Source of the DNA: Oscillatoriaceae cyanobacterium M7585_C2015_266
Lineage (GTDB): Bacteria; Cyanobacteriota; Cyanobacteriia; Cyanobacteriales; Oscillatoriaceae
Assembly: GCA_015295835.1 (NCBI GenBank)
Contig: DVEG01000018.1
Location: 37,699-101,698 of the forward strand
DNA length: 64,000 nucleotides
Direction of reading: 5' to 3'
Below the pieces are notes generated by a model, which was not told where the DNA came from, ran no database searches, and saw only the letters and a program-made list of their open reading frames with translations. The position numbers and the translations under genes are program-made. This document shows, piece by piece, positions 1-8,577 of the stretch (positions are counted from its first letter, which is position 1; each line of letters starts with the position of its first letter).

Positions 1-813
1 CGGTTCAATAGTTTTGAAAGAATCCGCTTTGACATAGAAATTATTTTCTATTTTGCTGTCATAAATTACTAATTCGCCCCCGCTGTATGCTTTTGGTTCG
101 CGGTAAAAATAGTAAACATAAGTGATAGTTCTTGTAGCGGTATCTGCACTGCCGTTGTCGTTGTGTACTTTATAATAGTTACCGTCATTGTGAGCTGTTA
201 TTTGCGCTTCTATTTGTGATATTTTAAATGGCTGTAGCCCTAATTTGCGGCAAATATCAGGGAAAATAGCGCGTATTTTACTGATTAGCAGTTCGGAAAA
301 TTCGGGGAAGGAATACAGAACCCACGAGCGTCGATAGTCAGCTGCACCGGTGGAGGTACTCGTCGGTACGAATTCTTTTTCTTTTTGAATCACGAATTCG
401 ATCAGCCTTTTCTGTTCATTGGGGGAGAGAAAGTTATCTAACTGTAGGTACTCGGAGGGTAAAACGTTCGTCACCACAGGTTGGGCTGGCTGGAAGTAGC
501 TTTTTTGAGGTGTTTTGGATTCACTGTTTACCGCTGCTTGTTGCTCTTTGCCCTGCTGTACGAAAATCGGCGGCTCTGTTATCACTCCGATAAGCTGTTT
601 GCTGGAAAAATACAAAGCTGCATGTCCTTCGTTGATAGGCAGTTGAAATAATATGTTAGTTGATTGATTCTGAGAATGAGCAACTACAACTTTTAACAGG
701 TTTTCCAGTATGGGAGAATCGGATTTTAACCAAAGGGGGTATTGGTGCCCTCCTTCTAAAAGTAATGTGACTTTGACATCGTAGGAGTTGAACTGCTGGT
801 GTTCAGATTGCAT
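1..813 (-). CDS. 2-oxoglutarate/Fe(II) oxygenase, prolyl-4-hydroxylase-like (C-terminus outside window)
   Basis: Reading the minus strand from the ATG at 811-813 gives 271 open codons that run off the window edge. Residues about 120-271 match the 2OG-Fe(II) dioxygenase fold of prolyl-hydroxylase type: the segment AHNDGNYYKVHND supplies the iron-binding HxD pair (H217, D219), followed by the strand TYVYYFYREP and the SGGELVIYD segment usual in this family. The second iron-binding His and the 2OG-binding Arg would lie beyond base 1. The first 110 residues form a separate N-terminal part that I cannot assign. Family members hydroxylate prolines or related side chains; the substrate here is unknown. 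It lies 35 bp downstream of the IS607-type recombinase on the same strand. Confidence 0.85.
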   Translation of the reverse strand, partial: MQSEHQQFNSYDVKVTLLLEGGHQYPLWLKSDSPILENLLKVVVAHSQNQSTNILFQLPINEGHAALYFSSKQLIGVITEPPIFVQQGKEQQAAVNSESKTPQKSYFQPAQPVVTNVLPSEYLQLDNFLSPNEQKRLIEFVIQKEKEFVPTSTSTGAADYRRSWVLYSFPEFSELLISKIRAIFPDICRKLGLQPFKISQIEAQITAHNDGNYYKVHNDNGSADTATRTITYVYYFYREPKAYSGGELVIYDSKIENNFYVKADSFKTIEP

Positions 814-848
814 GAATTTAGTACTAGAAATGGGGCTTGAGGTATGGT

Positions 849-1466
849 CTAATCTTGTGTATATTGTTGGGTTTTAACTTCTTGCTTTTGTGTTTCGGTT
901 GCTTTTTGTAGAACTTCCCTAATTTCTCTTTTGTACTTTCGGAGTTCATATAAACGGCTAGAGAAGCTGTGGAGTATGGATAGTATATCCTGTACGATTT
1001 CTTGTTGTGGGGAGAATGTAATTTGATTGAGAACTACGAGTTGGCAGCCAGTTTTTTGACAAAACCATTCAATAAGAGGGAATCCAAAACGCAAGAGTCT
1101 GTCTGGGTAGGCAACGACTAAAGTTCCGACATCGCCTTGATAGATTCTATCCAAAACGCTAAGGAATCGTTTCCGCCTAAAATTAAGTCCGCTTCCCACT
1201 TCTGCAATGATTTCTGCTGTCGGGTATTTTGAGCGTAATAACTCAATTTGGCGAGTCAGGTTATCTCGTTGTTGATGAGAGGAAACTCTTGCATAACAAA
1301 TTACGGCTTTTTTTTCTTGACTGTGGGTAAACTCCTCTAAGCTAAACCGCCTATGCCCAGTAGGGGTGCGGATGCACTTTATTTTGCCCTGACGCTCCCA
1401 CCTGCGCAAGGTAGAGGAACTTACTCCTAATCTTTTGCATGCTTCTCTCAGTGGTAAATACTCCAC
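849..1466 (-). mobile_element. IS607-family TnpA serine recombinase (solo)
   Basis: The 205-residue protein has a MerR-type winged helix at its N-terminus (PLREACKRLGVSSSTLRRWE, about residues 5-24, then GHRRF) joined to a small serine-recombinase domain. The YARVSS motif near residue 58 carries the catalytic serine and is followed by the conserved L..Q helix. This architecture is specific to IS607-family TnpA. IS607 elements usually carry a TnpB gene just downstream; here the next gene downstream is the 2OG oxygenase and no tnpB is present. The reading frame is intact, so it is either a minimal element that moves alone or a remnant. I could not define element ends, because IS607 has no terminal inverted repeats. 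Confidence 0.9.
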
Positions 1467-1577
1467 TCGTTATTACCTCCTCAAAACCACTGAGGATATT
1501 CTAAGATATATGAGTAGATTTGAAAAGCTTTTAGGATATTAGATGCTATTTCCAATTCTCCTGTTGCTAATTTCGGC

Positions 1578-3125
1578 TTAGTGCATGAAGTGACGTATGC
1601 CGGTGAATACCATGACTATTCCTAGTTCGTTGGCGGCTTTGATGGAATCGGAATCGCGCAAACTGCCTCCTGGCTGGGCGATCGCAACTATTCCTGCCGA
1701 GGAAGCTGTTCGCACTGAGTCGTCGAATGGGAAAAAGCCGTCGCTGGCAAGAACTGCTCCTTTTGCTTTTTCTCCTGCTTGTTCGAGAGCGATTTTCACT
1801 GCCCCGACGCGATTCATTTGACCCGCTCCTACTCCTATTGTAGCGCGATCGCGTGTTACCACAATTGCATTAGATTTAACATGCTTAACTACTTTCCAAG
1901 CAAATAACAATTCTTCTAATTGTTCTTTTGTCGGCTGCTTCTCGGTAACTACTTGCCATTGCGTGGGTGTTTCTATAGCGTCGTCAGCAGCTTGTACTAG
2001 AAACCCGCCAGAAATCACTTTTATTGTTTCTTTTGGCCCTTTTTTTAATTCTGGTAGGGTTAAAACTCGCAAATTCGACTTTTTCTGTAGGATTTGCTCT
2101 GCTTCTGGCTCACAACCAGGTGCCACTACACATTCTAAAAATATTTCAGTCAGAGCAATAGCTGTAGGCACGTCGATCGCTCGGTTGAGAGAAACTATGC
2201 CGCCAAAGGCTGAAACCCGATCTGCATTGAGGGCTTTTTGATAGGCTTCTACTAACGTGCTACCTAAAGCAACGCCGCAAGGATTGGTGTGTTTGAGAAT
2301 AGCTGCGGCTGGGGGACTTTCTTTCTCGCCAAATTCGGCTATAATTTGGCGCGCCGCTTCTAAATCAACTAGATTATTATAACTAAGTTCTTTCCCCTGG
2401 AGTTTAGCCGCAGCAGACCAACCGCTGGGAATGGCTCCGATTTGATACCAGGCAGCGCTTTGGTGGGGATTTTCGCCGTAGCGTAGGGTTTGCAGCAGGT
2501 TACCAGTAATTCCGAAGTTTTGGGGAAATGTTGGGGTGTTGGCGGGATTGAGGTAAGTAGCGATCGCTATATCATAAGCTGCCGTATGCCAGAATGCCTG
2601 CAGTGCCGCTCTTTGCCTGAATTTCAAGGAAGTTTTTCCACCTCCCTGCCGCAATTCTTGTAAATAACCCTCGTACTGTTTTGGATTACACAGCACTGTC
2701 ACATATTGGAAATTTTTTGCTGCCGCTCTCAGCATTGCTGGGCCACCTATATCGATCTGCTCGACTGCTTCCTCAAGGGTAACCCCCGGTTTAGCGATCG
2801 TTTCCTCGAAAGGATACAAATTCACCACCACTAAATCAATTGGGCGAATTTGATGCGCCTGTAAGTCAGCAGCATCCTCTGGCAAGTCGCGCCGTGCCAA
2901 AATACCCCCGTGGATACGAGGATGCAGTGTTTTTACCCGCCCTGCCAATATTTCTGGAAAACCTGTATAATCAGAAACCTTTGTTACCGGAACTCCCGCC
3001 TCTTTCAGGGTTTGGGCTGTTCCCCCACTACTTATCAGCTCGAATTCAAATTCTTCTACTAGAGTGCGGGCAAAATCACTCAGCCCAGTTTTATCAGAAG
3101 TACTCAACAGTGCCAGACGCGTCAT
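1578..3125 (-). CDS. purH: Bifunctional AICAR formyltransferase / IMP cyclohydrolase
   Basis: The 515-residue protein has the full PurH layout. The N-terminal MGS-like IMP cyclohydrolase domain starts ALLSTSDKTGL and contains SGGTAQTLKEAG and RVKTLHPRIHGG. The C-terminal AICAR transformylase domain contains LRYGENPHQ and the catalytic-region motif KHTNPCG. It catalyses the last two steps of IMP synthesis in the cytoplasm, using 10-formyl-THF. The length is normal for the family. It stands alone on the minus strand, 111 bp upstream of the IS607 recombinase, with no purine neighbours in view. The ATG at 3125 gives a start typical of the family. Confidence 0.97.
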   Translation of the reverse strand: MTRLALLSTSDKTGLSDFARTLVEEFEFELISSGGTAQTLKEAGVPVTKVSDYTGFPEILAGRVKTLHPRIHGGILARRDLPEDAADLQAHQIRPIDLVVVNLYPFEETIAKPGVTLEEAVEQIDIGGPAMLRAAAKNFQYVTVLCNPKQYEGYLQELRQGGGKTSLKFRQRAALQAFWHTAAYDIAIATYLNPANTPTFPQNFGITGNLLQTLRYGENPHQSAAWYQIGAIPSGWSAAAKLQGKELSYNNLVDLEAARQIIAEFGEKESPPAAAILKHTNPCGVALGSTLVEAYQKALNADRVSAFGGIVSLNRAIDVPTAIALTEIFLECVVAPGCEPEAEQILQKKSNLRVLTLPELKKGPKETIKVISGGFLVQAADDAIETPTQWQVVTEKQPTKEQLEELLFAWKVVKHVKSNAIVVTRDRATIGVGAGQMNRVGAVKIALEQAGEKAKGAVLASDGFFPFDDSVRTASSAGIVAIAQPGGSLRDSDSIKAANELGIVMVFTGIRHFMH

Positions 3126-3326
3126 GACTTAAATATCCTCTTATACCATGCTTGTCTAGAATAACCGCTGCTTGCGTTTATATTTTTAGACGTAATATTT
3201 ACTTTGGTTTTCAACTTTCCCGCGCGTCTTGTGGCCCTATTTTGTCCCGGTTTGGTTAGGCTGTCTCCGCTCCCCTTCTCAGTAATTTTTGAGGAGAAGT
3301 TGGGATTTGGTATGTTGTGTTTGTGC

Positions 3327-3848
3327 TCAATTCTGGTGTGTGAGTGCTGTTTCGATCGCTTTTACAAATGCTTCAGGCGAGCGCGAACCAATGAGAATTC
3401 TTTCTCCGTTAATTAATTCTAATTGAATTCCTCGATTCCCACTGACATTAAAAGCTTTTCCTTTTCTCCCGTAGCGAATTCCCCACCCTCCATAATCTCT
3501 CAGGGGTCGATATGTTTTTACTGTATAACTTTTCAAAGCATAAAATGGTATTATTTCCACTGAAAATAATAGCGGAAAAAAGCTAATATATACTCCATCC
3601 TTACGAACTTCGGTTATTAATTTGCACTTGAAAAATATTAGAGGCAACCCTATACCAAAAACACAACCAAAAAGAAATATAATAATATCTTGTAATGGTC
3701 GATTTGTAAAATTATTTCCTGCAATAATTGGATAAATACCCGTATACAGAGAAAGGGCGGATACAACAAAAAGCATTAGCCAGAGCCAAGGCTGGCGGAA
3801 TTGCTGAATTTCTTGATAGAGTAAGTTATTATCTTGCAGCATTTTCAT
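3327..3848 (-). CDS. Small membrane protein, function unknown
   Basis: A 173-residue protein with two predicted membrane helices (about residues 18-38 and 52-75), followed by a soluble half beginning CKLITEVRKDGVYISFFP and containing RDYGGWGIRYGRKGKAFNVSG and GERILIGSRSPEAFVKAIE. The soluble part resembles the PH-like domain found behind two helices in several uncharacterised bacterial membrane proteins. Two closely spaced ATGs (3848 and 3842) could both serve as start. It is monocistronic, between purH and trpS. I assign no function. Confidence 0.75.
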   Translation of the reverse strand: MKMLQDNNLLYQEIQQFRQPWLWLMLFVVSALSLYTGIYPIIAGNNFTNRPLQDIIIFLFGCVFGIGLPLIFFKCKLITEVRKDGVYISFFPLLFSVEIIPFYALKSYTVKTYRPLRDYGGWGIRYGRKGKAFNVSGNRGIQLELINGERILIGSRSPEAFVKAIETALTHQN

Positions 3849-4202
3849 ATTATCAGATTTTCATGAATTTATACAAATCACTCAAAAGCAGGCATTCAGG
3901 CTGTATACGCCTAAAAAATAAGTGGCAGCCAAATGCTTGCTCGTAAGAAAAGTATTCCCCGTCAGGGGGTTATAACTTTCTCTCTGCATCTGCGAATTTT
4001 CCGCCCTTTACTTACTTTGGTAAGGAATAGCCTCAATCTCCTAATCTTCTAATCATAGCAAAAATTAAAAAGTAACAGCAAATGCCTGCTGGCACGAAAG
4101 CAGCTCTAAATCTAACGTACAATTCCTCTAGGGGCGCGAGCGTGATGCCCGCCTCTCCCGCGCGTAAGATGTTTTTAGTTTGAGGGGCTTGGAGCTGAAA
4201 CA
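3849..4202. other. Intergenic region upstream of trpS
   Basis: No convincing gene. The region lies between the divergent starts of the small membrane protein and trpS, so it should hold promoters for both. I see a ribosome-binding site for trpS (GGAG at about 4191) but no clear paired -35/-10 boxes and no tRNA-like sequence. Confidence 0.5.
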
Positions 4203-5210
4203 ATGGGTAAGCAACGCATTCTCTCTGGCGTGCAACCAACTGGAAACCTGCATTTGGGTAACTATCTCGGCGCAATTCGCAACTGGGTACAAGGGCAGAG
4301 CCAGTATGATAATTATTTCTGTGTAGTAGATTTGCACGCAATTACTGTGCCCCACAACCCGGCAACGCTGGCATCAGATACTTATAATGTTGCGGCGCTT
4401 TATCTGGCGTGCGGGATAGACTTAAAATATTCTACTATATTTGTGCAGTCACATATCCCTGCTCACGCGGAGTTGACTTGGCTTCTTAATTGTATAACAC
4501 CAATTAACTGGTTACAAGATATGATCCAGTTTAAGGAAAAGGCTGTTAAGCAGGGAGAAAATGTCGCTACAGGTTTGCTAGATTATCCGGTGCTGATGGC
4601 TGCAGATATTTTGCTTTATGAGCCAGATAAGGTTCCAGTCGGCGAGGATCAAAAACAACATATAGAATTGACACGGGATATTGTCAATCGGTTTAATCAC
4701 CTATTCGGGCAAGGTAAACAGATACTTAAACAACCAGAGCCTTTGATTAATAAGGAAGGAGCGCGGGTGATGAGTTTGACTGATGGCACTCGCAAGATGT
4801 CAAAATCTGATCCGTCTGATTTGAGCAGGATTAATTTGTTGGATTCGCCAGATGAAATTGCAAAAAAAATTAAGCGCTGTAAAACTGATTCTGTGCGAGG
4901 GCTGGTGTTTGATGATCCAGCTCGCCCAGAGTGTAATAATCTATTGACGATTTATATGCTACTGTCTGGGAAGACGAAGGAAGAAGTGGCGGCAGAGTGT
5001 CAGGATATGGGTTGGGGGCAGTTTAAACCGCTATTGACGGAAATAATAATCGCGGCGCTAAAACCAATTCAAGAAAAGTATAAAGAAGTTATGGCGGATA
5101 AGGGGTATCTGGAATCGGTGCTGCGAGAGGGGCGGCAAAAAGCAGAAGCGGTTGCTTCTCAAACTCTACGCAAGGCTAAAATAGCAATGGGCTATTCTAT
5201 GCCGCTGTGA
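4203..5210 (+). CDS. trpS: Tryptophanyl-tRNA synthetase
   Basis: The 335-residue class I aminoacyl-tRNA synthetase charges tRNA-Trp in the cytoplasm. The HIGH-type motif appears as HLGN at residues 17-20 and the KMSKS loop is intact at residues 198-202 within RKMSKSDPS. The GEDQKQHIELTRDI segment is characteristic of bacterial TrpRS. The ATG at 4203 is preceded by GGAG at eight bases spacing. Length and domain order are normal. It is followed on the same strand 128 bp later by the MTHFR-family gene. Confidence 0.97.
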   Translation: MGKQRILSGVQPTGNLHLGNYLGAIRNWVQGQSQYDNYFCVVDLHAITVPHNPATLASDTYNVAALYLACGIDLKYSTIFVQSHIPAHAELTWLLNCITPINWLQDMIQFKEKAVKQGENVATGLLDYPVLMAADILLYEPDKVPVGEDQKQHIELTRDIVNRFNHLFGQGKQILKQPEPLINKEGARVMSLTDGTRKMSKSDPSDLSRINLLDSPDEIAKKIKRCKTDSVRGLVFDDPARPECNNLLTIYMLLSGKTKEEVAAECQDMGWGQFKPLLTEIIIAALKPIQEKYKEVMADKGYLESVLREGRQKAEAVASQTLRKAKIAMGYSMPL

Positions 5211-5338
5211 AAATTTCCCCCGCTGGGAGTTGCAATTCCTGGCGGGTTAATATAGTACATAGTAAGATAATTGAGCTACAACAGTGCGAGGATTATTTTT
5301 ACTTTGGTAATTTTATCGTTCCTCACTGATTCTTTGAT

Positions 5339-6301
5339 ATGACTGAGTATTTCCTCGCACATGCTGATAATAAGTCTTTTTCGACTTTTACGTCTTACCG
5401 CTTCCGTGAAGCAATTCGCGCAGGTGAGTTTCTAATTACGGCTGAGGTGTCGCCACCAAAGGGAGGTAATCCCTCGGAAATGATTAAGATGGCTAAGTTG
5501 CTAAAAGATCGCGTTCACGCAGTGAATGTTACTGATGGTAGTCGGGCGGTTATGCGAATGTCGCCACTGGCTGCGTCGGCGATATTATTGCAGCAGGGAA
5601 TTGAACCGATTTGTCAATTCGCATGTCGCGATCGCAATCGTATCGCTATGCAAGCAGATTTACTCGGTGCACATGCCCTCGGTATCCGTAATATTCTAGC
5701 ACTTACTGGCGATCCGGTAAAAGCGGGTGATCACAAAGATGCTAAGGGCGTATTCGATTTAGAAGCTGTGCGGTTAATAAAACTAATAGATAAATTAAAT
5801 CATGGCTTAGATTTCAACGATGCGCCCCTAACTGATGGAGCAACTGACTTATTTGTTGGCGCTGCAGTCGATCCCCAATCGCACAGTTGGTCTGGTTTAC
5901 AAAGACGATTTGAGCGTAAAATCGAAGCAGGAGCGCAATTTTTCCAAAGTCAGCTTGTTTGTGATTTTGAGCGATTGGAAAAATTTATGCAGCAAATTGC
6001 CAGCGGATGCGGTAAGCCTATTTTGGCTGGTATTTTTCTAATAAAATCTGCAAAAAATGCTATTTTTTTAAATAAAAATGTGCCAGGAGTTGAGATTTCT
6101 CAAAAAATTATTGACCGTTTGGAGAAAGCGTCTGATCCCCTGTTGGAAGGTATGAAAATAGCGGCTGAGCAAATACAAATGGCACGAAAAATTTGTCACG
6201 GTGTACATGTTATGGCAATTAAACGCGAAGATTTAATTCCCCAAATATTGGATTTGGCAGGAGTGCCGCCAATTACAAAAATTTCCATGGGCTCGGTATA
6301 G
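5339..6301 (+). CDS. metF: Methylenetetrahydrofolate reductase family protein
   Basis: The 320-residue protein belongs to the FAD-dependent MTHFR TIM-barrel family: TAEVSPPKGGNP near the N-terminus holds the conserved catalytic glutamate region, FACRDRNRIAMQADLLGAHA matches the folate-binding stretch, and ILALTGDPVKAGDH is the typical barrel strand. It should reduce 5,10-methylene-THF to 5-methyl-THF for methionine synthesis. The sequence type is closer to cyanobacterial and corrinoid-associated MTHFRs than to E. coli MetF, so the electron donor is uncertain. No metH or metE lies nearby. It converges on the ZorB-like gene with a shared hairpin between them. Confidence 0.88.
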   Translation: MTEYFLAHADNKSFSTFTSYRFREAIRAGEFLITAEVSPPKGGNPSEMIKMAKLLKDRVHAVNVTDGSRAVMRMSPLAASAILLQQGIEPICQFACRDRNRIAMQADLLGAHALGIRNILALTGDPVKAGDHKDAKGVFDLEAVRLIKLIDKLNHGLDFNDAPLTDGATDLFVGAAVDPQSHSWSGLQRRFERKIEAGAQFFQSQLVCDFERLEKFMQQIASGCGKPILAGIFLIKSAKNAIFLNKNVPGVEISQKIIDRLEKASDPLLEGMKIAAEQIQMARKICHGVHVMAIKREDLIPQILDLAGVPPITKISMGSV

Positions 6302-6309
6302 TCTTTTTA

Positions 6310-6359
6310 AGAAACCCGGCTTGAAATTTTTATTATAGTTTTGAAGAAACCGGGTTTCT
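6310..6359. terminator. AAACCCGG-family inverted repeat between convergent genes
   Basis: AGAAACCCGG (6310-6319) pairs perfectly with CCGGGTTTCT (6350-6359) across a 30-base AT-rich loop. It sits directly after the MTHFR stop and touches the stop codon of the convergent ZorB-like gene, so it could terminate both. It is one of four related hairpins in this window (see 29130, 54118, 62492). Confidence 0.6.
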
Positions 6360-6990
6360 AATTATAGATATCTCCCCGAAACTGTAACCGAAAAACTACT
6401 TTGCGATCGCTCGGATTGTCGGGTTCTTGCGCTTCTATTTCCCCCCTCCCCGCTGTCATAATTTTTTTACCCAACTTTTCTTTACTCTCAAACTTCATTG
6501 CATTTGAGAAAATATACCGCGTTACTGCCAATGCTCGCCGCAAACTTAATTCCATATTTTCTTCATAGGAACCTTTTGAACTCGTATGCCCTTCTATTAT
6601 CACGCGGCTGATTTGCTCTTCTATTTCCCGATTGGCAAAAATAACTTGACTGTAAATCGGTATAAATCTTTGCAGCTCTGCTTTGCCTTCTGGTTTCAAT
6701 TCAGCACTATTTTCGTCAAAAAGAATCGATTCTCTGATGCTGACATCTCCCGTTTCTTCATTCACCTGTATGGTAATATTGTTTCCCCGTAAATGCCCTA
6801 TTAATTCTCCCACAAAAACTCGGCGCTGCTTTGCTATTTGCTCCCTCGCTTCTTGTAACTGAAATAGGGTAGTAATAAACAGCAGTGCGAAAAACATCAG
6901 TAAACTAGACATCAAATCACCAATAGATAGGTAGATGCTGGCGTCGTCATCAATTTCATCTCGTTTTGGCAATTTCTTTATATTAATCAC
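6358..6990 (-). CDS. ZorB-like OmpA/MotB-type stator protein
   Basis: A 210-residue protein with one N-terminal membrane helix (about residues 21-45) that contains a buried aspartate, D25, in SIGDLMSSLLMFF. This is the position of the proton-carrying Asp of MotB, TolR and ZorB. The periplasmic half is an OmpA-like peptidoglycan-binding domain, with SILFDENSAELKPEGKAEL and VIIEGHTSSKG followed by NMELSLRRALAV. It starts with GTG at 6990 and overlaps the end of the upstream channel gene by eight bases, with no Shine-Dalgarno of its own, so translation is probably coupled. The pair resembles ZorA/ZorB of Zorya phage defence, or a general proton-driven envelope motor. Confidence 0.85.
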   Translation of the reverse strand: MINIKKLPKRDEIDDDASIYLSIGDLMSSLLMFFALLFITTLFQLQEAREQIAKQRRVFVGELIGHLRGNNITIQVNEETGDVSIRESILFDENSAELKPEGKAELQRFIPIYSQVIFANREIEEQISRVIIEGHTSSKGSYEENMELSLRRALAVTRYIFSNAMKFESKEKLGKKIMTAGRGEIEAQEPDNPSDRKVVFRLQFRGDIYN

Positions 6991-8485
6991 GGCGGCGGCT
7001 CCTGTTTTCTACTGTTGCGTTGAATAAAAGCTCTATCTGAGTCTGACAAGCTTGAAATACTTGCTGCCAATCTTCTCGAATTCCTTGAAATGTTGCCGCT
7101 ACATCTGCTATACTTTCTTTAAATGCTCGACGTTGTGCTTGTATTCCATTAACGCTCTGGTAAAATAAATCATGTAAGCTATTGTGGTAGTTTTGCTGAA
7201 ATTCTTCTAATTCTGATTGTATAGTTTGGTTGGTACTCAGCAGCATGCTGTTTATTTCTTGTAAACCTGCCAAGAGTTCAATTTTTGCAGAGTGTATTAA
7301 GTTGGATGCTTCATTGCCTACTGTCTGCAATGTAGTAGATTGTTGCTGAAATGCTGTATTGGCTTTTTCGATAATAGTTATCATTCTTGCATGTGTTTCC
7401 TGTAACATTTGCTGCTCTATTTCGGCTTGTGTGTGCAGAGTGGCTTGCAATTCTTCACGAATATTTCGGAAAGTTGTCGCTGCTGTTTCGGCGCTAGCTT
7501 CAAAAGCTGCTCGCTGTGTTTCCATTGCCCGAATGCTTTCGCTTACTGCTTTATGAATTTCTGTTGCTGTTGGCTCTAAAACTTTTTTTAAGTTGTCTGC
7601 AAACTCTTCTAATTTTATTAATGTCTGCTGTTGAAAGTTTTGAATTGTTAAAATAGAATTGCCTAAATTTTGCGAAATGCTGCCTAACTCTAGAAAGGTT
7701 TCTCGCACTACTTGGGAGTTTTGTTTTAACTGCTGTGCCACTGGCTCGATTAATTCACTACGTATCGTCTGGATGAGGGTTTTTAAGTCTTCACTTGACT
7801 CTTGTTTTTTTTCCTGGAATTGTATTATACTTTGTAGGGGTAAAAGTTGGGTAGCGATCGCATTTTCATTCCCCCCTTCTCTGACTTCAGTTGTAAAAAT
7901 TTGGTTTATATTCGCTATCAAGTGATCGCGTTTTCGCATCCTCAATGAGTCGCACCCAAATAAAACCAATGTAAAAAATGTGCCAGCCCCCAATCCCATC
8001 AAAGAAGTAGAAAAAGCTGTTTTCATCCCCAGCAACAGATTTTTTATCGCTGCCAATAATTCCTGAGAATCTGTCAAATCTAAATTTATTCTTTGCAGCC
8101 CTTCTTGGATGCCGTAAAATGTCCCCAATATACCTATAGCAGTACACAATGCTGTTATAAAGCGAAGGTTACTACGGGGCGAGCGCTCTAAAAAAATTGG
8201 ATAATTCAGGAGTATAAATTTATCCCCTTTTTTTTCCGGTTTACCTGTAGAATTAATTTTTAAATGTTCTGCCAGCCAAGTCAATATTTCTGAAGATAGT
8301 GGCGGATTTTTGCCTTTTTTAAATTGCTGCAGAAAAGCGATCGCACGTTCAATCTTATGAGATTGCGAAAAATACTGCCAAACAGCATAACTTTCACAAA
8401 TCACAGCACCTAAAAAAACAATAACAGTAGCCCAGTGAAAAGGTGTATTATCCCAAATGATATCCCAAAATTTAGTAATTCCCAC
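6983..8485 (-). CDS. ZorA-like MotA/TolQ/ExbB-type proton channel with long coiled-coil tail
   Basis: The 500-residue protein has three predicted membrane helices (about residues 17-39, 107-127 and 155-178). The last two form the MotA/ExbB core (FITALCTAIGILGTFYGIQ and KTAFSTSLMGLGAGTF). A cytoplasmic tail of about 320 residues follows, rich in Gln, Glu and Ala and predicted to be coiled coil. Two tail segments, residues 324-346 and 451-473, are related (11 of 23 identical). The GTG start at 8485 is supported by AGGAGG six bases upstream. With the overlapping OmpA gene it forms a two-gene stator unit. A long tail behind a MotA-like core is the hallmark of ZorA; this tail is shorter than the roughly 700-residue proteins of classical Zorya. 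Confidence 0.82.
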   Translation of the reverse strand: MGITKFWDIIWDNTPFHWATVIVFLGAVICESYAVWQYFSQSHKIERAIAFLQQFKKGKNPPLSSEILTWLAEHLKINSTGKPEKKGDKFILLNYPIFLERSPRSNLRFITALCTAIGILGTFYGIQEGLQRINLDLTDSQELLAAIKNLLLGMKTAFSTSLMGLGAGTFFTLVLFGCDSLRMRKRDHLIANINQIFTTEVREGGNENAIATQLLPLQSIIQFQEKKQESSEDLKTLIQTIRSELIEPVAQQLKQNSQVVRETFLELGSISQNLGNSILTIQNFQQQTLIKLEEFADNLKKVLEPTATEIHKAVSESIRAMETQRAAFEASAETAATTFRNIREELQATLHTQAEIEQQMLQETHARMITIIEKANTAFQQQSTTLQTVGNEASNLIHSAKIELLAGLQEINSMLLSTNQTIQSELEEFQQNYHNSLHDLFYQSVNGIQAQRRAFKESIADVAATFQGIREDWQQVFQACQTQIELLFNATVENRSRRRD

Positions 8486-8530
8486 GCCGCACCTCCTGAT
8501 GATTTATATTCTCCATTCTATCAAAAAATA

Positions 8531-8553
8531 AAAAACCCGCGTGAGCGGGTTTT
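8531..8553 (-). terminator. Rho-independent terminator of ctpA
   Basis: AAAACCCGC (8532-8540), a GTGA loop and GCGGGTTTT (8545-8553) form a perfect 9-bp stem. On the minus strand the stem runs into a T tract. It lies just after the ctpA stop, before the ZorA-like gene, so the two are probably separate transcripts. Confidence 0.8.
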
Positions 8554-8577
8554 AAAAGTGATGTGGCAGGATTAAAT

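Noticed and set aside
6358..8485. Complete Zorya defence system
   Set aside because: No ZorC, ZorD (helicase) or ZorE (HNH nuclease) gene is next to the ZorAB-like pair; flanks are a MTHFR gene and ctpA.
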